DNA from: UBA11612 sp963976395
GTDB lineage: Bacteria; Pseudomonadota; Alphaproteobacteria; Rhodospirillales; Rhodospirillaceae
Reading direction: 5' to 3'
DNA: 18,453 nucleotides
Assembly: GCA_963976395.1 (NCBI GenBank)
Contig: CAXBLG010000069.1
Span: 1-18,453, forward strand
A model generated the notes under the pieces. The model did no database searches, had not been told where the DNA came from, and saw nothing but the letters and a program-made list of their open reading frames with translations. Both the position numbers and the translations under genes were made by a program. Below are positions 6,429 through 13,607 of the stretch, one piece after another. Position 1 is the first letter of the stretch; each line of letters begins with the position of its first letter.

Positions 6429-7577
6429 ATGACCCTTGCCGCTTGCCATAACATCGCCCATCTGCGTGCGATGGCAAAAGCCCGGTTGCCCGCTGCCATG
6501 TTCCACTACATCGATGGCGGCGCCGACGATGAAACAACGCTGCGCGGCAACACATCTGCGTTCGGCGCGCACGCGCTTATTCCCCACTCTCTCGTTGACG
6601 TTTCAAACATAGACACCCGAATAACGCTCTTAGGCCAGACCTTAAACTGGCCTGTCATACTCGCGCCCACTGGCATGTCACGACTATTTCACCACGAAAA
6701 AGAATTGGGCGTTGCACGCGCCGCAGCAAAATCCGGCACCCTGTACACGCTGTCCACCTTAGGCACGACCAGTCTGGAAGAGGTTGCAGCCGCGACAGAC
6801 GGCCCGAAGATGTTCCAGATTTATATCCTCAAAGACCGAGGGCTAACCGCCGAGTTTGTCGAGCGCTGTAAAGCAGCCAAGTACAATGCGCTTTGTCTGA
6901 CCGTTGATATGCCGGTCGCTGGCAACCGGGAGCGAGACAAGCTCACCGGCATGGTCATGCCGCCACGTTTCACCGCGAGCAGCCTATTGAGTTTTGCTCT
7001 TCACCCCCGCTGGTCTCTCAATCTATTGCGCGATCCAAACTTCCAACTCGCGAACGTTGCCCACCGGGTAGACGCACTGGGTGCGGGCGCAATGTCGGTC
7101 ATCGACTACATCAACAGCCAGTTCGACCGCACTGTCACCTGGGCGGATGTGGACTGGCTTGCGCAGCAATGGGGCGGGCCACTGGTGATCAAAGGCATCA
7201 CCGACGCCGCTGACGCAACAAAGGCAAGAGACGCCGGTGCCAGTGCAATTATGATTTCTAACCACGGCGGCCGCCAACTAGACAGCTCGCCCGCTCCAGT
7301 GGACTGCATAGCCCTCATGCGAGATGCGATCGGTCATGACCTCGAACTCATTGTTGACGGAGGCGTGCGCCGGGGCACGCATGTCCTCAAAGCCCTGGCT
7401 CTCGGGGCTGACGCATGCTCCATCGGCAAGGCATATCTCTACGGTTTGGCAGCCGGCGGCCAGAAAGGTGTGGAACATGCTCTGACTCTGCTGCGCTCTG
7501 AAATCGAGCGCGATCTGGCGCTGCTCGGGTGCCCACGCATAACCGACATAAACAGCAGATTTCTACTTAGCGCATAA
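6429..7577 (+). CDS. FMN-dependent L-2-hydroxyacid oxidase/dehydrogenase (LldD family), paralogue 1
   Basis: The 382-aa protein spans the whole TIM-barrel family of L-lactate dehydrogenase, glycolate oxidase and mandelate dehydrogenase. Seen motifs include MFHYIDGGADDE (24-35) with Tyr27 in the substrate-carboxylate position, LAPTG (78-82), FQIY (129-132), LTVD (157-160), Lys255 in VIKG, and the signature SNHGGRQLD (277-285) with catalytic His279 and Arg282. It oxidises an L-2-hydroxyacid to the 2-oxoacid with FMN; whether electrons go to O2, quinone or a cytochrome is not visible. The position equal to glycolate oxidase Trp108 is Leu111, as in lactate-type enzymes. It starts 14 bp after the RamB-like gene with a poor ribosome site, so coupling is likely. 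L-lactate is the default guess, but the substrate is unproven. A closely similar paralogue follows 49 bp downstream. Confidence 0.88.
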   Translation: MTLAACHNIAHLRAMAKARLPAAMFHYIDGGADDETTLRGNTSAFGAHALIPHSLVDVSNIDTRITLLGQTLNWPVILAPTGMSRLFHHEKELGVARAAAKSGTLYTLSTLGTTSLEEVAAATDGPKMFQIYILKDRGLTAEFVERCKAAKYNALCLTVDMPVAGNRERDKLTGMVMPPRFTASSLLSFALHPRWSLNLLRDPNFQLANVAHRVDALGAGAMSVIDYINSQFDRTVTWADVDWLAQQWGGPLVIKGITDAADATKARDAGASAIMISNHGGRQLDSSPAPVDCIALMRDAIGHDLELIVDGGVRRGTHVLKALALGADACSIGKAYLYGLAAGGQKGVEHALTLLRSEIERDLALLGCPRITDINSRFLLSA

Positions 7578-7626
7578 AGTATATAAAGGTCGTGCCGTTT
7601 CGGCCAAGGGGGAGGAGTTCCAATCT

Positions 7627-8769
7627 ATGTCGATCAACCACTGTTATAATGTCGATCACTTTCGCGAATTGGCTCGCAAGCGTCTGCCCGACCCTATGTT
7701 CCACTTTATCGATGGCGGCGCGGAAGATGAAACCTCGCTAACGCGCAATACCAGCGCCTTCGACAACTACCAACTTACCCCTAACTATCTGGTGAACGTC
7801 GATCAGATCGACACCAAAACCAAATTGTTCGGCAAGACCCTCGACTGGCCGGTGTTTTTATCACCCACCGGAACCACGCGGCTTTTCCACCACGAGAAGG
7901 AACTTGGCGTCGCCCGCGCCGCAGCTAAGATAAATACACTGTATTCCGTCTCTACGATGTCAACCACAAGCCTGGAGGATATCGCTGCAGCGACCGATGG
8001 CCCAAAGATGTTCCAGATTTACGTCTTGAAGGACCGCAGCCTGACCACAGAGTTTGTTGAACGCTGCAAAGCGGCCAAGTACGACGCCTTGTGCCTGACC
8101 GTGGATGTACCGGTCGGCGGTAACCGCGAACGGGACAAACTCTCAGGCATGATCGTGCCGCCCAAATTCGGTCTCAAAAGTTTGCTCAGTTTCGCGTTGC
8201 ATCCACGGTGGTCTCTTAACTTTGCCCTCTATCCGCAATTTCAGCTCGCCAATCTGATTCACAAAGTAGATGCATTAAAAGGCAACATGAACCTCATGGA
8301 CTACGTGAACGGACAATTTGACCGCACGGTGACGTGGGATGACGCGGCTTGGCTTGCGAAACAATGGAATGGCCCATTTGTCATTAAGGGGCTTATGTCT
8401 GTGGAAGATGCCAAGCGCGCACGGGATATTGGCGCAACGGCTGTGATGATTTCCAACCACGGCGGACGGCAAATGGATGCAACGCCGGGCGCCATCGAAT
8501 GCCTACGGCCCATACGCGATGCCGTCGGCGATGATCTTGAGTTGATTGTAGACGGCGGTATTCGACGCGGCACCCATGTCCTCAAGGCACTGGCCCTTGG
8601 CGCTAACGCCTGCTCCATTGGGAGGCCCTATCTCTATGGCCTCGCCGCCGGTGGGCAAAAAGGCGTGGAACGCGTACTGACCTTGCTCCGCGCCGAAGTA
8701 GAACGCGACATGGCCTTACTAGGCTGCACGCGTATTGCCGATATCGGGCCGAGCTTTATCGGGCGCTAA
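7627..8769 (+). CDS. FMN-dependent L-2-hydroxyacid oxidase/dehydrogenase (LldD family), paralogue 2
   Basis: The 380-aa protein aligns end to end with paralogue 1, with long identical blocks such as RLFHHEKELGVARAAAK and LALHPRWSLN-like segments, so this is a tandem duplication. The catalytic set is kept: Lys254, SNHGGRQMD (276-284) with His278 and Arg281. Two substrate-pocket positions differ: Phe27 replaces the Tyr that binds the substrate carboxylate, and Met111 replaces Leu111. That points to a different substrate or altered kinetics, not a simple gene-dosage copy. It has a much better ribosome site (GGGGGAGGAG, about 8 nt before the ATG) than paralogue 1, so it may be made at higher level. 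Its stop lies 3 bp from the convergent D-2-hydroxyacid dehydrogenase gene. The reaction is flavin-dependent oxidation of an L-2-hydroxyacid; the acceptor is unknown. Confidence 0.88.
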   Translation: MSINHCYNVDHFRELARKRLPDPMFHFIDGGAEDETSLTRNTSAFDNYQLTPNYLVNVDQIDTKTKLFGKTLDWPVFLSPTGTTRLFHHEKELGVARAAAKINTLYSVSTMSTTSLEDIAAATDGPKMFQIYVLKDRSLTTEFVERCKAAKYDALCLTVDVPVGGNRERDKLSGMIVPPKFGLKSLLSFALHPRWSLNFALYPQFQLANLIHKVDALKGNMNLMDYVNGQFDRTVTWDDAAWLAKQWNGPFVIKGLMSVEDAKRARDIGATAVMISNHGGRQMDATPGAIECLRPIRDAVGDDLELIVDGGIRRGTHVLKALALGANACSIGRPYLYGLAAGGQKGVERVLTLLRAEVERDMALLGCTRIADIGPSFIGR

Positions 8770-8772
8770 ACC

Positions 8773-9831
8773 CTAGCCCTGATATTCGCCGGCGCCGTAT
8801 CTCTTCAACTTGGCGGTCCAATCAGCATTTTCCGTAATTTCGGGATTGATGAGACCCCTCGGCACCTCTCCTCGTTTAACAGCAAGGATCGACGCCGTTG
8901 CCGCCTCACAGATGCCCGAAACAATCTGATCGGTAAAACCGATCGCGTGAGGAGTAAGTATAACTTTATCCTTATCGAGTTTCAGAACCGGATCGTCATC
9001 GGCCGGAGGTTCAGGATCAAACACGTCAAGCGCCGCTCCTGCGATGCGTTCATCCTGAAGAATTTTGACGACGTCCGCCTGGTTCACAACAGGCCCACGG
9101 GCAATGTTAATTAGATATGCCGTGGGCTTCATCAAACTTAGGTAGCCCAAATTGATCATATGGCGCGTTTCGTCTGTCAAAGCACAGTTCAACGAAACAA
9201 AATCAGACTTGGTAAAAAGCGTTTTTAGATCGACCCGTTCCACACCCAGTTCGCTAAAGACCTCGTCGCCAACGTATGGGTCGTACGCTACAAACTTCAA
9301 ATCGAACACGCGGGCGAGACGCACAACCTCACGACCGATGTTACCAAGACCAACAATGCCTAGCGTCCGGCCCACTAATCCCACACCAGTGACTTGGGGT
9401 CCCAGCGGAAAGCCCCGCCCACCCATGCGAGCGCAGGTTTCCTTTTCTTTAAGGCGTGAAGTCAGGGCCAGTAGGAACGTGAGCGTGGCAACCGCCATGG
9501 GACGCCGACTGGCGTCTGGCGTCGTCGTCAGGGCAACACCATGGGCATTACACACCTCCACGCCAATGTTGTCATAGCCGACGCCAAAGCGTGCGAGGTG
9601 GGTTAGGCGGTGATTGGGATGAACGCTCGACTCTTTGTAGAGTTCGACTTCGCGGATAAACAGCGCATCTAAATCTCGAATATCTTCGGGTTCTAGGACA
9701 GGGGTTTTCCGGACGCGAACAAGCTGCACGCCTGGTTCGTTTTCCAAGGGTGAAAGATCCATGCCGCCATCAATGAACTTTCCATCAGCGTCGTAATAAG
9801 ACGCCGTAATTCCAACTCTAAAAACACTCAT
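8773..9831 (-). CDS. NAD-dependent D-2-hydroxyacid dehydrogenase family protein
   Basis: The 352-aa protein has the two-domain formate/glycerate dehydrogenase layout. The Rossmann motif GLGNIG is at 161-166, and Asp184 in VAYDPY, at the end of the next strand, favours NAD over NADP. The catalytic triad is Arg245 (NIARGP), Glu274 (FDPEPP) and His295 (LTPHAIGFT). It interconverts a D-2-hydroxyacid and a 2-oxoacid in the cytoplasm; phosphoglycerate, glycerate/hydroxypyruvate or another substrate are all possible. It lacks the C-terminal ACT domain of long SerA enzymes. It is the last gene of the putative TRAP operon, 24 bp after the exported VOC gene. It ends 3 bp from the tandem L-2-hydroxyacid oxidase pair, so L- and D-specific enzymes stand tail to tail. 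The likely context is catabolism of a hydroxyacid brought in by the TRAP system. Confidence 0.88.
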   Translation of the reverse strand: MSVFRVGITASYYDADGKFIDGGMDLSPLENEPGVQLVRVRKTPVLEPEDIRDLDALFIREVELYKESSVHPNHRLTHLARFGVGYDNIGVEVCNAHGVALTTTPDASRRPMAVATLTFLLALTSRLKEKETCARMGGRGFPLGPQVTGVGLVGRTLGIVGLGNIGREVVRLARVFDLKFVAYDPYVGDEVFSELGVERVDLKTLFTKSDFVSLNCALTDETRHMINLGYLSLMKPTAYLINIARGPVVNQADVVKILQDERIAGAALDVFDPEPPADDDPVLKLDKDKVILTPHAIGFTDQIVSGICEAATASILAVKRGEVPRGLINPEITENADWTAKLKRYGAGEYQG

Positions 9832-9855
9832 CTCAGTAAATACTCACGTCAATTA

Positions 9856-10434
9856 TTAGACCGCAATCAATTCGATACGTGTTCCGTCCGGGTCCGTCAC
9901 CATCATCGCGGCCGTTTTACCCGGCGCGCCCAAGCGCGTTTGTTCAAGAACTTGGCCACCCATATGCGCAACGGCCTGAGCAACAGAATCGATATTGGTC
10001 ACTTCAAAGGCTAAGTGTGAAAGGCCAAGTTGATTCATAGGATGACGTGTTCCGTCGCCAAGTGTTCCCGGTGATGCATAGTGCAGCAGCTCCAAACGAA
10101 CGCCCTGCTTATTCAAGAAATGGATTGTCAGATCCAAGTTTTCCAACTCAAGCAATCCGCCCAGCATTTTTCCGATCTTTTGTGGTTCCGGGTCAGCTTT
10201 GAAACCGAACACTTCTGTATAAAACAATCGCGAGCGTTCAATGTCGCTCACACATAAACCAATGTTTTTAAGCATGACCGGCGCAGCATCTGCCGCAGGA
10301 ACAGTCGCAGGGCGTAAGGTTGTCCCTGCCAACAACGCGCCGACCAGCAGCCCGCCTCGCGACAGGACGCGCCTCAATAGACCGCGCCGTCCGAATTCAA
10401 TCGGTCCCTGCTCAACGTTCTCATTCTTGGCCAT
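9856..10434 (-). CDS. Tat-exported VOC (glyoxalase-fold) protein
   Basis: This 192-aa protein begins MAKNENVEQGPIEFGRRGLL; the twin-arginine stretch (GRRGLLRR), the hydrophobic LLVGALLAG and a cleavage-like AADAA near residue 50 suggest Tat export. The mature part is a single VOC module of about 135 residues with two beta-alpha-beta-beta-beta halves. Of the four usual metal ligands, Glu115 (LELLH), His140 (LSHLAF) and Glu188 (TRIELIAV) are present, but the first His is Asn57 (LKNIGL). The start is ATG 10434 rather than GTG 10440: AGGGAG directly abuts the GTG but stands 6 nt from the ATG. It sits inside the putative operon between the SDR (32 bp) and the D-2-hydroxyacid dehydrogenase (24 bp). 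An exported VOC protein in a TRAP operon is unusual; its reaction or ligand is unknown. Tat rather than Sec routing is inferred from the RR motif. Confidence 0.82.
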   Translation of the reverse strand: MAKNENVEQGPIEFGRRGLLRRVLSRGGLLVGALLAGTTLRPATVPAADAAPVMLKNIGLCVSDIERSRLFYTEVFGFKADPEPQKIGKMLGGLLELENLDLTIHFLNKQGVRLELLHYASPGTLGDGTRHPMNQLGLSHLAFEVTNIDSVAQAVAHMGGQVLEQTRLGAPGKTAAMMVTDPDGTRIELIAV

Positions 10435-10466
10435 GAACACCTCCCTTTTGTGTACTGCTGAATTGA

Positions 10467-11261
10467 CTATCCGGCGGAGATACCGCCATTGATACTAATG
10501 GCTTGTCCTGTCATGCGCGCCGCAGCTGGGCTTGTCATAAAGACAATCATGGGGGCCACGTCTTCTGGCCGAACAACACCAAGACGTGCCGCTTTTTTTG
10601 CTTTCTCAAATAATTTCGCGCTAAATCCGGGCGCCATAACCCTGTCATACGTCCGAGTGCCTTCGACGATAGAGGGCGTAAGCGCATTCGCGCGAATACC
10701 GTCGCGTTTACCTTCTATGGCAAGTGTGCGCGTGAACATGACGATGCCAGCCATAACCGCGCCGATAACGGCTTCCCCAGGTGTCGCAAATTTTGCGGCA
10801 TCCGATGCAATATTGACGATTGCCCCGCCGCCCTGCCTCTTCATCATAGGCTGCACAAAATGGCAAATATGCATAACACTAGTTAGACGGAGCACAGTTT
10901 CCTCTATGCGCTCCACCGGCATTTGGTGAAAGAGCTCCGGTACTTGATCACTCCCCATAGAATTGATGAGGATATCCACCCCACCCAAATGCGCTTTCGC
11001 ATGTTCAGCTGCGGTCCGCGCGCCATCGACATTATTCATATCTACCGAGATGAAATGAGCCTCCGTGCCGGGCGCTTCTCTCACGACCTCTTGTTTCGCT
11101 GCTTCGCCGCGTTCTGCATTTCTTCCTACCAGAAGAATTTTCGGCACTCCCGCGAGAGCAAACTGAATCGCGGTTTCAAGACCAATGCCGGATGTTCCGC
11201 CAGTAATGAGAACCCGAGATTCATTCAATGGCTTCGCGGTAAAAGACGTATGTTCAGTCAT
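10467..11261 (-). CDS. SDR-family protein lacking the catalytic Tyr and Lys
   Basis: The fold is a classical short-chain dehydrogenase/reductase of 264 aa (numbers below count from the TTG at 11264). The nucleotide motif TGGTSGIG is at 21-28, VGRNAER at 46-52 suggests NADP(H) preference, NSMG (101-104) replaces NNAG, and the catalytic Ser154 is present (NIASD). The YxxxK motif is not: the aligned segment is EAVIGAVMAGI, with Ile167 for Tyr and Met171 for Lys, 13 residues after Ser154 as expected. The codons (ATC and ATG) are clear, so this is not a reading error of one base. The start is ATG 11261 (AGGA 7 nt upstream) rather than TTG 11264. It is the third gene of the apparent TRAP operon. 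It may catalyse with a non-classical mechanism, or be a binding or regulatory pseudo-enzyme. Dehydrogenase function should not be assumed. Confidence 0.85.
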   Translation of the reverse strand: MTEHTSFTAKPLNESRVLITGGTSGIGLETAIQFALAGVPKILLVGRNAERGEAAKQEVVREAPGTEAHFISVDMNNVDGARTAAEHAKAHLGGVDILINSMGSDQVPELFHQMPVERIEETVLRLTSVMHICHFVQPMMKRQGGGAIVNIASDAAKFATPGEAVIGAVMAGIVMFTRTLAIEGKRDGIRANALTPSIVEGTRTYDRVMAPGFSAKLFEKAKKAARLGVVRPEDVAPMIVFMTSPAAARMTGQAISINGGISAG

Positions 11262-11306
11262 CAAGCATCCTGTTTTTCGAGACAGTGCATCACCGCTGCC
11301 TCCCTA

Positions 11307-12593
11307 TCAGCTCATTGTCTCCGGTAGCCAAAGCACGATCTCCGGAAAGACCGCGAGGATCGAAATCAGCATAAGAAAGGCGACTACGAAAGGCAGAACG
11401 CCGCGAAAGATTTCTTCAAGCGGTCTTCGGCTATATCGTGCGACGACAAAGGCATTAAGGCCCATGGGCGGCGTCACCATTCCAACTTCTGCCGTAAGTA
11501 CTACGATTACCCCAAACCACACGGGATCAAACCCAAGTACCTGGATGACGGGTAAGGTAACCGGAACGGTTAAAATGAGAATGGCGATTTGGTCCATAAA
11601 GAATCCAAGCGCAACGTACCCCATCAAAATGAGCGCCAGAATAATCCAGCGAGACGTATCAAGCCCGCCGATGGTTGTTACAATGTCCTGAGTGGTGCGA
11701 GTGAGGGCAAAGAAGTAACCGAAAATCTGCGCTGCAAGAATGATCAATAAAATCATACAGGTCGCGTGCGAGGCTTGCTTCAAGGCCATCTTCAATGTCT
11801 CGAAAGTAACGCGGCGCGCGTAGGCAGCGAGAACCAGCGCCCCAAATGCTCCAAGACCCGCCGCTTCTGTCGGCGTCGCCACACCGAGGTAAATGCTGCC
11901 GGTCACCGCTGCGAACAGGAAGATCATCGGCCCGACTACTTTCAATGATCGAAACTTCTCTATCATTGAGTATGCACGGCCGTCCGGTGCGCGCGACGGA
12001 TCGCGCATCACCAAGAAGGTCACGGTCGCCATAATAGTGAAGGTCACAAGGATACCGGGGATGACCCCGGCAATGAGTAGTTTGCCGATACTCACATCGG
12101 CAATAATGCCGTAGAGCACGAGGGCGATGCTGGGGGGAATCATCATGGCCAGCGTCCCCGAAGTCGCGACCACACCGCAGGCGAGGCGCGGCTCGTAACC
12201 TGCCTTCAGCATGGCCGGAATGGTCGTGGACGATAGAGTTGCGGCGGCAGCTGTACTGGAGCCCGAAATCGCTCCAAAGCCCGCACCGGCCAGGGCGGTC
12301 GCCATCGCCAGACCGCCCTTGACCCGTCCGACCCAGATTGAAGCAGCCTTGAACAGATCGTCTGCCACGCCGGAAAGTATTACAAACTCCGCCATGAGAA
12401 TGAACATTGGAATGGTGATGATCTCGTAGGAATTGGCAACTGTGAATGGCGCTGTGCGCAATATCCCGGCCAGCAGATCAACGCCGCCGATCATCAACAG
12501 GCCTATGCTACCCGAGACAGCCATAGCAAAGGCGACCGGCAGACCAACGGCGAGCAGTGCAAATAGAACCGCAATGGCTATAAAAACGTCCAT
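11307..12593 (-). CDS. dctM: TRAP transporter large permease subunit DctM
   Basis: The 428-aa protein is almost wholly hydrophobic with 11-13 predicted membrane segments, the usual DctM length. Family stretches are seen in order: PVAFAMAVSGSIGLL near the N-terminus, ISGSSTAAAATLSSTTIPAM (about 114-133), MMIPPSIALVLYGI, and near the C-terminus TAEVGMVTPPMGLNAFVV. TRAP systems couple Na+ entry to uptake of organic anions (dicarboxylates, 2-oxoacids, aromatic acids and similar) delivered by a periplasmic DctP protein. It begins 9 bp after dctQ with TAGGGGA as ribosome site, so the pair is coupled. No dctP is found beside it in this window. Downstream genes (SDR, exported VOC, D-2-hydroxyacid dehydrogenase) probably process the imported compound. 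The substrate is not predictable from the permease. Confidence 0.95.
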   Translation of the reverse strand: MDVFIAIAVLFALLAVGLPVAFAMAVSGSIGLLMIGGVDLLAGILRTAPFTVANSYEIITIPMFILMAEFVILSGVADDLFKAASIWVGRVKGGLAMATALAGAGFGAISGSSTAAAATLSSTTIPAMLKAGYEPRLACGVVATSGTLAMMIPPSIALVLYGIIADVSIGKLLIAGVIPGILVTFTIMATVTFLVMRDPSRAPDGRAYSMIEKFRSLKVVGPMIFLFAAVTGSIYLGVATPTEAAGLGAFGALVLAAYARRVTFETLKMALKQASHATCMILLIILAAQIFGYFFALTRTTQDIVTTIGGLDTSRWIILALILMGYVALGFFMDQIAILILTVPVTLPVIQVLGFDPVWFGVIVVLTAEVGMVTPPMGLNAFVVARYSRRPLEEIFRGVLPFVVAFLMLISILAVFPEIVLWLPETMS

Positions 12594-12602
12594 AGCTGTC
12601 CC

Positions 12603-13175
12603 CTACTCGCTCACGTCGGGCAGCGGCGGCAATTCCACCATCGGACCCTTTGCGAAGATCGACCACAAATGGCCAATGGTCCGGTAAAGACTGCGCACTG
12701 TCAGCAGCGCCGTACCCAGCACCACAGGCAAATACGCCGGCCATGTCTCCCAGTTGTAGGCACTCGCGAGCATCTCATCTAAACGGTAACTCTCAGACAT
12801 CCGATCAACGGCTTGCAGAGTTACCAGAGCAAAAGCAAAAGTCGCTATGGCATAGCCGAGAGTTTCGCCGCCGTGCCGTAACCAGCCCGGCATAAATTTT
12901 ATAAGCACATCGATACTCACGTGACCATGGTCATGAAGAGTGTCCGATAACGCAAAAAAGAAGACGCTAACCATCAGATAAAGTGAGATCACATCGTAAG
13001 CCCACTCCAACGGTTGGTTGAATACATAACGCATTACCACATCAATGGTGACGATGATCATGATGGCGAATAACGCCAACGACGACAGCGCCATAAACGA
13101 CGCTTCAAACTTGGCTATGAAGGCCGACGCCATGCGCAAAGCCCGAGGGCCCGTTTGTGGCTCGCGGCTGCTCAT
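12603..13175 (-). CDS. dctQ: TRAP transporter small permease subunit DctQ
   Basis: The 190-aa protein has four predicted membrane segments (about residues 28-50, 60-82, 105-127 and 144-166). It shows the typical DctQ stretch IDVVMRYVFNQPLEWAYDVI (44-63), and a Gly/Val segment HGHVSIDVL (82-90) at the second loop. DctQ binds DctM and is needed for uptake. It is the first gene of the putative five-gene operon; the stop is 9 bp before dctM. The N-terminus is somewhat long and charged. The ribosome site is weak (AAAAGAAC). The 260-bp region upstream shows an operator-like TGTC-N10-GACA repeat but no clear promoter boxes. No substrate-binding dctP precedes it. Confidence 0.92.
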   Translation of the reverse strand: MSSREPQTGPRALRMASAFIAKFEASFMALSSLALFAIMIIVTIDVVMRYVFNQPLEWAYDVISLYLMVSVFFFALSDTLHDHGHVSIDVLIKFMPGWLRHGGETLGYAIATFAFALVTLQAVDRMSESYRLDEMLASAYNWETWPAYLPVVLGTALLTVRSLYRTIGHLWSIFAKGPMVELPPLPDVSE

Positions 13176-13226
13176 ATGTTCTTTTCGCGCGTGCTAATCA
13201 TCATCGTGACGATGCCTCCCCAAACT

Positions 13227-13244
13227 TGTCCAATATTTAAGACA
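13227..13244. promoter_or_regulatory. Operator-like imperfect palindrome upstream of dctQ
   Basis: TGTC and GACA half-sites flank an AT-rich 10-bp centre (CAATATTTAA), 52-69 bp before the dctQ ATG. The architecture is like sites of GntR/FCD regulators, which often control TRAP operons. No such regulator is encoded in the window, so the assignment is speculative. The rest of the 13176-13436 gap shows nothing clear. Confidence 0.25.
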
Positions 13245-13436
13245 CTCCCCATCATCAAATTAGCGGTCTCTGTGCGCAATGACCATCCCTAGACCTGATT
13301 ATCAACACGGCCCTAGGGTGATGCTGATCGCTGGGGAGCGGCAACAGGCCCGCCGCCAGTATTGCTGTGGAAACGAAGGAAAGCGATATCTGGGATTGTT
13401 TCAATAAACGCCAGAGATGGCGACGAGTCCAGCTTG

Positions 13437-13586
13437 ATGGCGTTCTTCAAAGACATGAACACCACAGAACGCCGGACGTTCTGGGGATGCTTCGCCGCCC
13501 TCTCTTACGGGCTGTTCTTCGTCGCTGCGTTCATCCTACCTGAGACCCGCGGCACCGAATTGATGCTGGAAGCGCCACCGGTTTAA
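13437..13586 (+). pseudogene. Remnant of an MFS transporter: N-terminus joined in frame to C-terminus
   Basis: The 49 residues begin MAFFKDMNTTERRTFWGCFA, which is the usual opening of aromatic-acid/sialate-type MFS transporters just before the first helix. They continue directly into YGLFFVAAFILPETRGTEL, which is the usual end of the twelfth helix and C-terminal tail of such transporters. About 350-400 residues of the normal middle are missing, so an in-frame internal deletion of roughly 1.1 kb is the simplest explanation. It cannot be a working transporter. The open frame extends upstream to 13362, but those residues look unlike MFS sequence, so the ATG at 13437 is the likely original start. 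It lies between the TRAP operon and the dioxygenase gene, both on the opposite strand. It may mark a former uptake system for the same pathway. Confidence 0.7.
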
Positions 13587-13607
13587 GCCGCCCCTTATTG
13601 GGGCGGC
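13587..13607. terminator. Hairpin shared by the MFS remnant and the dioxygenase gene
   Basis: GCCGCCCC (13587-13594) pairs with GGGGCGGC (13600-13607) across TTATT. The loop holds the TAA stop of the minus-strand dioxygenase gene, and the stem begins right after the remnant's stop. It is placed as a bidirectional terminator, but neither side has a strong U-run. Confidence 0.5.

Noticed and set aside
10489..11691. Long plus-strand frames (146, 134 and 168 residues) opposite the SDR and dctM
   Set aside because: They are antisense to clear genes; Ser/Thr/Arg-rich composition is typical of complement translations.
13176..13436. Search for a dctP or its remnant upstream of dctQ
   Set aside because: No signal peptide or DctP-like segment is visible in any frame; only the operator-like repeat and the MFS remnant's lead-in.
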